Source: Chara braunii (taxonomy: Eukaryota; Streptophyta; Charophyceae; Charales; Characeae). From it: 64,000 bases of DNA. A program made the position numbers and the translations under genes. The stretch covers positions 3,474,051-3,538,050 of the forward strand of contig BFEA01000083.1 of the NCBI GenBank assembly GCA_003427395.1, read 5' to 3'. Under the pieces are notes generated by a model. It worked only from the letters and a program-made list of their open reading frames with translations, had not been told where the DNA came from and ran no database searches. The stretch's first letter is position 1. Every line of letters starts with the position of its first letter. Positions 54,150 through 64,000 of the stretch are shown here, in pieces.

Positions 54150-55210
54150 TGGAACTCTGGAAAACATTTGAGAGATGTCCCTAAGACGTGTGACTTCACC
54201 TGCCCTGATCAAAGTACGGGAGTCGCGACCTTGTGGGTTTATTGAATATTTTTGTTGGAATATTAAGAAAGACACTATCCCTCCACGTAGTCCCGTGGGC
54301 AGTTGGTACGTGATCCTTTGGTTATGCTGGAAGCTTTTGAAAGATAATGCCAGACCACAATGAAGTCGGTCTAAGGGACATATTTTGTGAGGCCAGGCTA
54401 AGGGGCTATACTTGGCATCGCTGGAACTGTAGGACCTAACTCCCAGCGAGGGCCGCTGACCGGCGCAACCTGGCAGCGGGACCATGGCTTACCAATGTTT
54501 AAGCCTTGAAGGGTCGGCCACCCAGAGAGGTTTAGCTAAAGGAAAGTCATTGGGGTCGATTAGGTCAAGGGTCGGGACCCTTCGGGGTGCCAAGATAGAT
54601 AAAACTGCTTATCGTTGCGCAACCAACGAGGGCACTGCCGCTAATATAACAACGCGGTAGGCCGTANATCTGGCTCGNTCAACCAGACTATGGNGGGCCA
54701 GGATGGAGACCTAGAAGCNGCCTGNGTTAGACTCCAGGTTGGGCGTTCATTATGAGTGGGTACTTGAGATGGTACTAACTACCATTTTGGGGACTATAGG
54801 TGCCCCATATTTGAGAGAGGTCTTGGTTAGGGCCCGCGAGACGATGACTAAACAGGACACCCAACGGTGAACCGGCAGATGTCTAAGGCAAAGGGAGAGA
54901 ACTATCAAGCTACTACCTGGGAGCGGGCATTACGCTCTAGTACGGAACAAAGTATCCCCAACGTCCGAGGCCAGGACGTGGGAGACCCAGGTTGAAACCT
55001 TGGCAGTGGAACACCGTGACGGGGGTAGATTGATGGAATGCCTCGAACGGAGTCAAGCCGGCTAATCGGATTGGTCAAATTCCTTGTCAGCAGATGTGAT
55101 TTGAATTGTTTATAGCTTTTGGTTTGACCGACACGACGGGGACGTCGCTCAATAGGGTCCGGAAAGACTGTCGACACCATTACCCTTACAAGGGTAATTG
55201 TGCGTGTTTT
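54150..55210 (+). repeat. Composite unit copy 3, segment R1
   Basis: Patchy homology to 30318-31440: GTCGCGACCTTGTGGGTTT, CGTAGTCCCG, GACCGGCGCAACCTGGCAGC, CGAGGGCACTGCCGCTAA, GGGCCAGGATGGAGACCT, and the terminal TTACCC TTACA AGGGTAA hairpin near 55190. Undetermined bases occur at 54667, 54679, 54694, 54719 and 54725. Confidence 0.7.
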
Positions 55211-57012
55211 TTGCACCTCGCAGGAGGGGCACCCTCGATGATATTTGAGAGAGTGACGTGCCTTAGGCTCGACCACGACTGACTCTTGGAAGTCAGGGAG
55301 TGGCGGGGGCATGCTTGGATGAGTCAGAGATTGTGTGTGTGGGCGTGCACTTTGCTGGCGCGCGTTAGTTAGATGCTCGACTATTGTGAACGAACGAACC
55401 GGTCGGGAGTGTAGGCCGGGAAAAAGTCATAATTTGGATAAAGTTTGCGTAGGTCGCAACCTCGGGCGCTGACGGAGTCACGGCCAGCGCAGAAGTTAAT
55501 CGTTGAAGCCACAGCTAGAGGGGGATTCTCATTGACTTATTGAAAAGCCGGCAGGCCACACCGCGTGGGGTGTGAAGGGCACAAAGGTTGACGGCGTCGG
55601 AATTGCCAATGAGATTTAGCAGAGAGGACATGAGTAAAGGCCGGGTTTTTTTCCGGCTTGGAGACGGTAAAAGAGCGGCCTTTCCAAGGAAGAAGGTAGT
55701 GTGAGGGAGCTTACCTGTTGGCCGCGGCGTCGCGGGCTGCGTGTGTGATGTGTCGAGCAAAGAGTCGACCCCAAGCAGCGAAAGCGTGACATTGCAGGGC
55801 TTGGGCTCGAGTAGTAAGCCAAGCAGTGGCCTTGGTGCAATTTGGCAGGCCCGGGCGGCCTGCAGGTGGACAAGGCTTGAGGCCGTGACCAAGGGGATAC
55901 AGCGGACACCAACTACGATTTGCTGATCGAGGCTTGGGTGTGGGCCTGCCCGGTTCCAATTTGCTGAGAGAGCTTTGTGTGTGGGCCTTCCCAGTCCATT
56001 TCTGCAGTAAGAGGTTAGAGTGTGAACGTGCCCATTGAGGCCGGTAAGGCATGGGACCGGTTACACAGGTTTTCTAAGGTCTCAAAGGTACCGTTTTGTG
56101 TATGACCACTTGACGGCAACCTCAGTGGTGTAGCCGCGGGGTACGGAAATTCACTGATGCCTATTTTAGTTGTCTTTTTATTTTTGGCGCTGTTTTTTTT
56201 TCTTGAATTGAAAAGCTTCGTTGGCAAGAGTTTTTGTACAGTTGTGGATAATGTTGTGTGATCAGCGAAAGTGCAAATTTGTTGTTCCTATAGACGGCCA
56301 AGGCTTGCCCCATTTGAAAAGGTACAACAGTGTTGGCTGTGCGACCCAAGCTGTCCTAGCAGCTGTTCACATGGAGCCCGTCCCCACTTTGGTCACGGTC
56401 CTCGACGTACTACCACCAAGATCTGCATCGGGATCTGCCTCATCTAGGCTCACTCTGCAAGCTGTGCAGCAGGCCTGCTCGATCCACTATCGGGGCTGGA
56501 CGATTCGGTAGGCAAGTTGTTACACACTTCGTAGCGGATTTCGACTTCCATGACCCCGTCCTGCTGTCCGTATCAGCCGACACCCTTTGTGGTCTCTGGG
56601 TTAGCACACAGTTTTGGCACTGATGTGGGCCTGAGGCGCTGTGGTGGAGGCCACAGCTATTCCTCAGGATGGCTGGAGCTGTTAAGTGGGTCAGCGCTGG
56701 AAGTACCATCGGACCTAGAACAGTTTGTACACCCTGAACTGATTGGAACACAGGCTCAAGTTCGGTTTCCATTGGAAGCAGATGAGTGAAGTATTGCAGT
56801 TTCAGACTACCAGGGACGGTGCCGGTTCCACAGCCAAACCAGAACCAACAAGCCTAGAACAGATGGTACACCCCAGAACCGTTGAAATAAAGACCGGGGT
56901 TGGAATCCAGATTAGGGTTGTAGATGAATGCAACCCGATATATCTAAGTTGCCTGGTTTGTCTGGGGCTGGTCAGCTCCATGATGATATCCCAAGGCCGT
57001 TGTCACGACCTG
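55211..57012. other. Segment replacing R2 in copy 3, nothing coding recognised
   Basis: It lies between R1 and R3 where R2 is expected, but shows no match to R2. Features seen: CTAGAACAG-x-TTGTACACCCTGAAC (56717) echoed by CTAGAACAGATGGTACACCC (56857), about 140 bp apart. A 96-codon frame (56221-56511) has no recognisable motif. Confidence 0.4.
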
Positions 57013-57128
57013 GTCCTTCGGGACATCTGTTAAAATTGGAACGATGCAGAGAGAATTAGCATGTCCCCTGCGCAAGGATGACACCTATAAGTGGTGGGGA
57101 GGGTAGCAGGTCCATTGTTGGCCTTCTT
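57013..57128 (+). ncRNA. U6 snRNA-like gene or pseudogene
   Basis: GTCCTTCGGGACATC at 57013 matches the plant-type U6 5' stem-loop. AAAATTGGAACGAT, CAGAGA, ATTAGCATG, CCCCTGCGCAAGGATGACAC then follow in the U6 order up to 57084. Differences include GCAGAGA for the ACAGAGA box (which contacts the 5' splice site) and a two-base shuffle just after it. The AGC triad is present. Beyond 57085 the match weakens; GGTCCATTGTTGG (57109) and a T run (57127-57133) sit where U6 has its end and terminator. No clear TATA box at -30. Function is uncertain; the changed box argues for a pseudogene. Confidence 0.8.
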
Positions 57129-57133
57129 TTTTT

Positions 57134-57279
57134 GTTTTCATTTTGTTGATGGAAAGCATGGGGGGGGTTGTGCAGCGCTATCAGGGAAAGCAGGAGGTGG
57201 AAGACAAGGACGAGGTGGACGTCGACCAAACAACGAAGAAAACGAAGTCGGAGAGGAGGGAGATGGAGAGGTGTAGAAT
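57134..57279. other. Spacer after the U6-like sequence
   Basis: G-rich sequence with a short frame (GGGRQGRGGRRPNNEENEVG) of low complexity. I do not support a gene. Confidence 0.35.
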
Positions 57280-59010
57280 GCTTGGGTCGCTCATTTCTTA
57301 ACGGATTTCGGCAAACTAAAAGCCGAATCCGAGTTTTTTGGCCAGGGCGAATTTGTTAGTAGTGTTAGTTTTGATGATCGTTTAGTAGGATAGGCGATAG
57401 AGGTGAAAAATATGTGCGCGGAGTTGTTGGAAGGCTCGGATATGATGGGGGCAATGATTCGTATCTCGCCCGTTTCTTGGTAGAAACGGGCTAACAAAGA
57501 CTCGATTTCAGGGTTTGGAGGCATTGCGAATCTGATGGCAGCATCAGATCTCGCGTTCGAGCAATGCTCTGGCCGCATTCAGCAGTATGGGCTGCGCGGC
57601 TGCTATGAAGAAAGTCGGGAGAGTGACGAGGGAGAGAGCTCGGTGAAGTAAGAAGGGGAGGAAAGCGTGGCAACGAGTGAGATCATGATCACACTTACCA
57701 GGCTACTCACATTCATGATCTTCCTCACGCATGGCACGATCCAAGTTGTGCCATTCCTCATGGTCATGCTCCCGAAGTTGCGGTGGTTAATTTTTCGAAG
57801 AGGTCGTCGCCATTGGACGTTGTAAGTAACTTCTCACTTCGCTCTGTCGAATGAATCGAGCCGGTGTTGTGGCTAAGGTGCTAACCAGCAGCAGTCGGAG
57901 AGAGAGGGAAAATAGCACTTTCCATCAAGCTGGCAATGCGGGAGGGACCGGCGAGCTACGGTGCTGAGTGGCAGCAACGCGTATATTTCAGTCCTAGCGG
58001 GATATTCATTCGATTGTTGCTCATCATATCGAGGGATATTCCCTCGATCTCTCTGCCCGTAACTGGAAAGCAGCGGGTACCTCCATGATCTAACAGAAGG
58101 TTCACTCACATTTTTGGGAGAGAAGGTTCCGGCGACCTCCATCCTGCTGACGGAGCGTGCCTGTCCTTTTGGTGGCTGTCTTCGTTATCGTTTAGATCGC
58201 TGCGTGACTGCTCTTCCATATGAGTGCGGTCGACACGCTGCTACTGAGTCCGTCCTCGGATTGGGGCTGGTCGGATCGTTGTTCCCGGCGCCAGGCTAAG
58301 TATCGTCGTTCAAGAGTGTACGGAGCACTCTCTGCTATGGTGTAGCGATCCTTATTGAAGTAAATTCACCTGGCTGAAGAGTCGGCCAGGTTCATTCAAG
58401 AGCTTCCTGTACAGCGTGGCCTTACTTCGAATGAAACTTGGCCAGGTGATTGGAGCATGTGCACGAGGCAGGAGTGGAATTGAAGTGAAGAAAGGAGGAC
58501 TTACCTGCTAATCGGAGAGTAACAGCATCGTCCTCCTCGTGGATTTGCTCGATGTCGGCATAGTCGAGACGAAGAAAGCAGGATTAAAGAAGAGAGAAAG
58601 GCTTACCTTTTGGCGAGCATGCTAGTGAACGGAATAAGGAGGTGGAGCGTGGGCGATCGCGTCATTGGGAGGTGCATCTGGTCGTGATCTAGTGAGAGAT
58701 TCATTCTCAATTTGTATAGTTGGTGAGGGTTGGAAATAGACGTAGCAACGAAGCAAGTAAGGGAGAGAAGTTGGAGGGAAATGAGGAAAAAGGGAGTTTT
58801 GCCTTTAATTCAAAGACTGTGGGACTGCTCTGGTACCATTGTCGAGGCGGCTGAGGACATGTAGCTGTGACAGTTGGGGCCGACTGAGTCTTACGCCAAT
58901 AAGAGTGAAGGTGTTGGTGGTGTTCAGCAAAAGTGGACATCTGCCGCAGCTGTGGCCGTAGCTGTGTCGCAGTTACTCTGTCAGAATCCTTAGGTTGCGG
59001 ACTGCTGTGG

Positions 59011-59041
<31 letters not shown>

Positions 59042-60640
59042 TTATAATGTATACTTGAACATTCGGCCAGCGGAATTGATCTTCAACACACCGATATTCC
59101 AGTCTGCACTTAAGTAGTGCCTGCTGGAATTCGTTGTTCTTGAACACTTCTAGCTCTGGATGCAACTTGCTGACTACTGATGTTACCTTCTTTCTACACT
59201 CCCGACTGTTGCCAGCATCAGGGATTGGTGCTGCTACCATTTTCGTTCTTACCACTGCACACAGCGGTTGAGCAGCGTGTACTACTGTACATTGCCGACT
59301 GACGTAGCCACTGGGGGTGCGTACTGCTGTGTCCTCGAGGTGTTGTTGAGGGGCTGCGGTTTTCAGTCGTGACAGCGTGTTGGCTACGACTTCCTTGGGC
59401 AATTGTTGGTTCATCCAAGGGTGGTGCTTACGTCTCGACAGATCAATATCGTCCTCGCAACAGGCGAGACTATTGAGGGTAGGACCGCGACGCGGTGAGA
59501 TGACGAGTCTGCATCAAGACAACTGGTGCTGTGAATTTTGACTTCTGCTATAGAGGCCTTGGGCTACTAATTACAGAGGGGGTTGGTCTGTTACAGCAGG
59601 TGTGGCTGTTTCTTAACTGGGTCGTCGTTTAAAGACCAAGGACAAGTGCTAGTTGGCACAGATCGCTGTGGATCGTGCTGAGTTGGGCAACAGGTGAGTT
59701 GCGAGAGATTGGTACAGTGCTGTTAGAAGGCTGTTGCAACCTCTTCTCAACTGTGGCTCTCGGAGACTGTGGACTACGGGGCTCTACTTTGGCTATTACT
59801 GAAGGGTGGGTACATGCGTTTTTTTGAGCTACGTCGGGATTACTGTACATTACCGTTCTGCTGTAAGGTTAGCTATATCACCTTGGGACACTACTCCTTG
59901 CAGTAACGGTTGCAGGGACTGCTGTTTCTCTCGGGGCTGGTAGTGCTGATTGGGTAGACCATCGCAGTTTGCACAACAAGTAGATCTGGCATTTAGGGCT
60001 ATATGGCCACCTGATTGGACTTGACTTCGGCTGCTGCTCGTTCAATTCAAACTGCTACTACGATAATCGTACTACTACTGCTGCGATCCAGCGGATTGCT
60101 ACCGCAGTGGATGGATTGCTGCTATTGAGCGGGGCACTATTCCGGGTGCTGCTGCTGCGCAGGGCACTATCACTTGCTGAGCGTATAGCTGTGCAGGGGC
60201 TCTGTTCTCGTAGTGCACCACTACTGTGCACTCTATGTCCCCCTTTCACTGAGGGCGCCACTGCAGTTAGGGAGGGCGGCCATTGGGGGGACTGTTACTC
60301 TACATTTCGGCCGCTTATTGGCCATTATTGCGGGGCCCTCAAGAGTTGAAGACAACAAGGCCCTCTCCTGCGAGTTGAGTTTGTCCCTCTCTTGGATCTC
60401 GAGAGTCTGAGCTTCCTTTCGCTGCCCTTCTNAGTCTAAGTCTAGTCTTTTGGTTACGAGGGGAAGGCGGCAGGCGGGATTGTAACCCGTAGGTCCGCAT
60501 CAAGACCTTGTGGGAGGTCCACCCACCGATTGCGGGAGCTCTGCCGGAGTTCTGGAGGCAGGGAACAGTCAGGTATAACTTTGGTCAGACGCGTGTGATC
60601 CTTTCCCCTAACTGCATTATTCCTTTGGGTATCTGAAGAT
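57280..60640 (+). repeat. Composite unit copy 3, segment R3
   Basis: Begins with modules like those at 33180-34080. The hairpin at 57468-57491 (GCCCGTTTC/GAAACGGGC) is followed by TAACAAAGACTCG, as 33345-33368 is by TAACTAAGACTCA. Later: ATTCATTCGATTGTTGCTCA and ATATCGAGGGATATTCCCTCGAT (58000-58050). The end (60330-60575) matches 34975-35260 closely. An ATT microsatellite is at 59012-59043. Between 58300 and 60000 homology to copy 2 is not obvious. Confidence 0.65.
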
Positions 60641-60819
60641 AACTATGAGAGGTTGTTATTATTATTATTTTTCTTACGTATGTCAGGACATGCTTTGCGA
60701 AAGGTTTAAATAAACAGTTATATATGAGAGATCAGATAACTCCTTGAGAGAATTCAGATAAAGGTAAACTGGGGAAGGCGGGAGGAAGGCGTTATGCATG
60801 CGTTTTGACCGGGTTAACC

Positions 60820-62065
60820 CAAGGCTGAGCCCCTCCAGGTGGATGTGGGCTCAGTGCTATGTTTTATTAAGGTTTGCTGATCTGAATGAGTGACTCTTAT
60901 GGCTGGTCTAGCCGGGTGGGATAGGATCAGTCGCTGTTTTATTTTAGGGTTTTTGAACAGGAGGATGGGCACCCCGGATGGGGAAGGCTCAGAATCCTGG
61001 TGTTTATTTTAATGAGTTGTGGTGCGTGTGTTCTTCTAAGGGAGTAACGGCATAAGACTAAGCGTACCCTAGGGTTAGGGCGACTTAGCCATGAGCCATG
61101 AACTAAATGGTAAACCAGAGTATAAAACTTGATATATATACAATTTGAACTTATACTTCTGACAGACCGGGCGCCCTGGGTGGGGAAAGCCAGTCAATAA
61201 GTCAGGTAGAACTAAGGAAGAGGGAAAGAGATGAAGAGTAAAACAAAGGTAACTGGGCAGACTGAACGTACCCTAGGGTTAGGGCGGTTTAGTTATATGC
61301 TCATGATAACACTAAGGAGCAGAGAGATAGTATAAATCTATTTTATTTCCCCTTCTAAACATGAGGCAGGATCGGAAGTTCCATTTATTGGAAAGGTCCG
61401 ATCGACTGCTTAATAAGAGAAGGAAAAACATAAAGTCTGTGAAAGTATTTGTACCCTATTTTATGTTGTATGGCTAACTAGGCCTAACCTTAGGGTTAGG
61501 GCGGCCTAGCGATAAGCTTTTGTCGTTTAAAGTAAGTTGGACGTACCCTAGGGTTAGGGCGGTCCAGCGTTTCGGTGTTTATAACTGTTCAGGCAGATCA
61601 GACACACCCTAGGGTTAGGGCAACCTGATCACATTATGTAACTTATGTTGTGGCTAGCTAGGCGTACCATAGGGTTAGGGCAGCCTAGTGATATGCCCTT
61701 GTCGTTGATGTGTTGTGGGTTGGACGTACCCTAGGGCTAGGGCGGTCCATCTTGTTGTTGTTTGTACCCGTGTTCAGGCAAGCTAGACCTACCCCTGGGT
61801 AGGGATGGTCTAGAATGATGCCGTATGTAACTTTGTTTAAAGCAGATTGGGCACACCCTAGGGTTAGGGCAGCCCGGTTCTATGCTATTTGTCGTCAGTT
61901 AGGCAGAAGCCAGACGTACCCTAGGGTTAGGGCGGTCTGGTCATATGCCTTATGTGTATAGTTCATGTTATGTTGGGCATACCCTAGGGTTAGGGCAGCC
62001 CGAATGTGCATACTTGTGTACCCAGGCAGGTCAGGCATACCCTAGGGTTAGGGCCTTGTCTGACC
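60820..62065 (+). repeat. Covarying hairpin array, copy 3 (ACCCTAGGGTTAGGGC core)
   Basis: At least 16 hairpins every 60-90 bp. Clear ones: 61058-61088 CTAAG/CTTAG; 61261-61293 ACTGAAC/GTTTAGT; 61371-61404 GATCGG/CCGATC; 61478-61509 CTAGGC/GCCTAG; 61536-61568 GTTGGAC/GTCCAGC; 61596-61630 GATCAG/CTGATC; 61658-61688 CTAGGC/GCCTAG; 61721-61749 TGGAC/GTCCA; 61783-61813 CTAGAC/GTCTAG; 61845-61879 GATTGGGC/GCCCGGTT; 61909-61941 GCCAGAC/GTCTGGT; 61973-62003 TTGGGC/GCCCGA; 62029-62065 GGTCAG/CTGACC. Earlier ones (60823, 60903, 60966, 61164) have other cores. Position 60823 corresponds to 44421 in copy 2. Confidence 0.88.
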
Positions 62066-62427
62066 GTATGCCATAGGAAAGGGGGATGTAAAAAGGAAGG
62101 AACTAAGCGATTTAACGAACTACTTGGACTAAATTAATGTGAGATTGTGAGAGATGTTTGGTTATACATGCTTGTGGGCTCTCACTCTGGGGCACCTCTT
62201 TGATAGTTTAGTTGCTTTAGGTGCTCGTCGAGTGCTAGAGCTATAGGCAGGTAGGATGGATGATGGGAGGGAAAGCTTGGGATAAGATAGGACTGACTCT
62301 AGTTAGGATCAGTGTTATCGCACAACCTCATCAAGAGGTCATATAGATTATCGTTGATTCTACCTTCCAAGTAAGTGTCAGAAGTTAGTCCCAAGTATAG
62401 TTATGCCTTGTCTTTTCCATTTCAGCT
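62066..62427 (+). repeat. R4 copy 3, between the hairpin series
   Basis: Weakly matches copies 1 and 2 (TAGTTGCTTTAGGTGCTCG with GAGTGCTAGAGC near 62208; compare 10624-10655). No frame of note. Confidence 0.5.
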
Positions 62428-62650
62428 CTGTATAAATCTTGGCAACCTCCTGTTCCTATGGGAAGCGCTGCCGAAATTTCTACAAATCTAAAAGAGTTAA
62501 TTATTTTTGGACTCGTAGAAATTCTGGAAAGGCACTTTTCCTTCGGGAAGCACTGTCGAAATTTCACAGAATTTAGGAAGTTAGATTATATTTTAGTTAA
62601 GAGAGACTTGACAAATCCACCCTGGATAGGGGAGATGCTGCCAAATTTTC
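62428..62650 (+). repeat. Long hairpins, copy 3
   Basis: 62428-62488: CTGTATAAATCTTGGCA facing TGCCGAAATTTCTACA. 62513-62570: GTAGAAATTCTGG facing TCGAAATTTCACAGAA, with an inner TTTTCC-TTCG-GGAAG tip. They are followed by AATCCACCCTGGATAGGGGA, matching copies 1 and 2 (11333 and 46008). Three hairpins here against five in the other copies. Confidence 0.75.
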
Positions 62651-62819
62651 TCAGTGACTTGGCGTTAGTGGGGGAAGCTGAACATGAAGTTGATAGAGGA
62701 GCTAGGGTACGAATTGGGGAACTACCCTCTACTTGGGTTGAACATAGTAGTGGTTCTCTTTGACCTATACTGTGATGCAGGTTTTCACATCCGATTGCCT
62801 GATTCTACGAAAGGATCAC

Positions 62820-64000
62820 TTGTCTGTTATCACTGATAACAGGTCGGTTGCCGATTCGTCGGTTTACGACTCAACTTTCCTACCTCTCCTGCCTCTCAAC
62901 GTAAGGCCTTGGCCCTTGCCAGGTTTTGTGTGCTTCTTTGGGTTTTCACCCAGTTTCTTTATAAATGGCCATTTCTTAAAGACTGAGTATATTTGTTGAG
63001 GGGGAATGGTTGGGCTTGTGTGCGTAAGGCAGGGTGTGAGCTGCAGGAGGCTAAAAAGTTGACTCCTTTAGTACGTGTGATGTTGTTTGAATGTCGGATG
63101 TTTGCAGGCATGTATGAGAGGGACTCGATTCAATATGTGATTGAGTGATTATGTTTTGAATTCAGATGGGCAAACCACACAACTGTCATGAGAGTGTACT
63201 ACCCCACAACCTGTTGTTTGGGTGAGATTGTTCTTTTCCCAACCCGATGATGTGATAATCAGAGCAAGCGTACGCTCGAGTAACCCTTATGGGCCTATGC
63301 GACCGCACTCTTGCGTCCTTCTATTCTCTTTGACTTCGTGTGGTAGGGCAGTTGTCCCAAGCCTGGAAACCAAAATCCTTGTCCGGGATGTCCCAGGCCC
63401 CAGACTAACATTTAAGGTATTTTCTTCCGATCGCGTTAAAAGGATTTATTTTTCATCCTTGTTGAGGCTATTTTGGTGGAACGATAAAGTTCCGGGCGGA
63501 AGGATTAGCGTGTCGTTGGTGATGCGCCAGACAACTCGCCACCGCTCCGAATTCCTTCCTGCCCTAGGGACCATCTTACCCCACACCCTTTGGGTCACCT
63601 TAGGGTGCAGAAGATGGTAAGGCTCTCAGGCTGGTCTTGCGCGTGCTAAAGGTTTACCCCCCTTAGCGCGCACTTCAGGCGAGGTTAGAGCGACGAGAGC
63701 GACCCCATGGCTCAAAAAAGGCCACTCGGGCATGGGCGTCGCATAATGCGTCGACATCACGATTGCTTACGCAAACCCGCATCGTTGGTCGGTATGCGTA
63801 GGTTCTGCCTCCGCACGGATTTATGTTAACCCATGCGCGCGACACTTACCAATTTCTGCGCTCGAAGGTTATGGGACGAGTAAAGAGGGCAAAAGCGCGT
63901 GACGGCCAGTAAACCCAAGTAAAGAGGGCAAAAGTGCGTGACGGCCAGTAAACCCAAGTTTCGGCCTAAGGGGACCCATGTAGGAGCCTCCAAAAGTCTC
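62820..64000 (+). repeat. Composite unit copy 3, R4 end, cut by window
   Basis: TATCACTGATAACAGGTCGG then TTGCCGATTCGTCGG matches 20328 and 46140. The match fades after 63100 and returns weakly at 63750-63870 (GCATCGTTGGTCGGTATGCG, CCGCACGGATTTATGTTAA). A 39-bp tandem repeat (63880-63918, 63919-63957, GTAAAGAGGGCAAAAG) lies near the end. The 132-codon frame at 63222-63620 has no recognisable motif and no equivalent in the other copies. Confidence 0.65.

Noticed and set aside
61000-62065. Interstitial telomere repeats (GGGTTAGGG)
   Set aside because: The TTAGGG-like string occurs once per unit inside a hairpin core, is not in tandem, and is spaced 60-90 bp apart. It is part of the hairpin, not a telomere tract.
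60820-62065. CRISPR-like array (regular short repeats)
   Set aside because: Spacing is irregular, the context is eukaryotic, the intervening sequence is homologous between copies, and there are no cas genes.
63222-63620. 132-codon frame near the right edge as a gene
   Set aside because: No recognisable motif and no counterpart in the other copies of the same segment. The stop-free length is not exceptional.

Overview
This is a eukaryotic, almost entirely repeat-derived window. I recognise no intact host protein gene. The lineage looks plant-like. A U6 snRNA-like sequence at 57013 starts with the short 5' stem-loop typical of green plants, a retroelement has an initiator-Met-type primer site, and the retroelements are Ty3/gypsy with a chromodomain-like integrase tail. 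A streptophyte alga or early land plant is my guess, with low confidence.

Retroelements. Four Ty3/gypsy elements or fragments are visible, all broken. A is a 3' piece on the minus strand (1-1983). B is an integrase piece on the plus strand (about 4430-5482). C is nearly complete on the minus strand (11767-20231), with LTRs at 11767-12818 and 19163-20231. D is nearly complete on the plus strand (35359-44311), with LTRs, primer site, gag, protease, RT, RNase H and integrase remnants. A and D belong to one family. A C-type LTR fragment lies at 47873. A tRNA-derived SINE candidate lies at 23667-23967.

Composite repeat unit. The main theme is a long plus-strand unit present in three diverged copies. 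Copy 1 is about 8305-21880 and is split by element C. Copy 2 is about 29940-47640 and is split by element D. Copy 3 is about 54150-64000 and runs off the window. I use four segment names: R1 (30695-31440; 54440-55210), R2 (8360-9893; 31450-32990), R3 (33000-35340; 57280-60640) and R4 (9897-11460 plus 20330-21880; 44400-47640; 60780-64000). Copy 1 lacks R3. Copy 3 lacks a recognisable R2 and has the U6-like sequence in the corresponding interval. R2 carries stretches resembling the conserved domain II region of large-subunit rRNA. R4 carries arrays of short hairpins whose arms change from hairpin to hairpin while staying complementary, around a conserved core. Further downstream are longer hairpins, some with a TTCG loop. 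Mispairs in the arms are nearly all G.T read on the plus strand. That is what pairing in a plus-strand RNA would leave behind.

Other repeats. GC-rich minisatellites occupy 2450-3960. A palindrome within a tetranucleotide repeat lies at 22804-22938 and an inverted repeat at 23034-23130. A 92-93 bp satellite fills 47986-50520. Simple repeats and two assembly gaps (28352-28551, 48756-49215) complete the picture. Weak open frames of unknown origin lie at 26163-28110 and 52320-53173; the second has a CCHC zinc knuckle.
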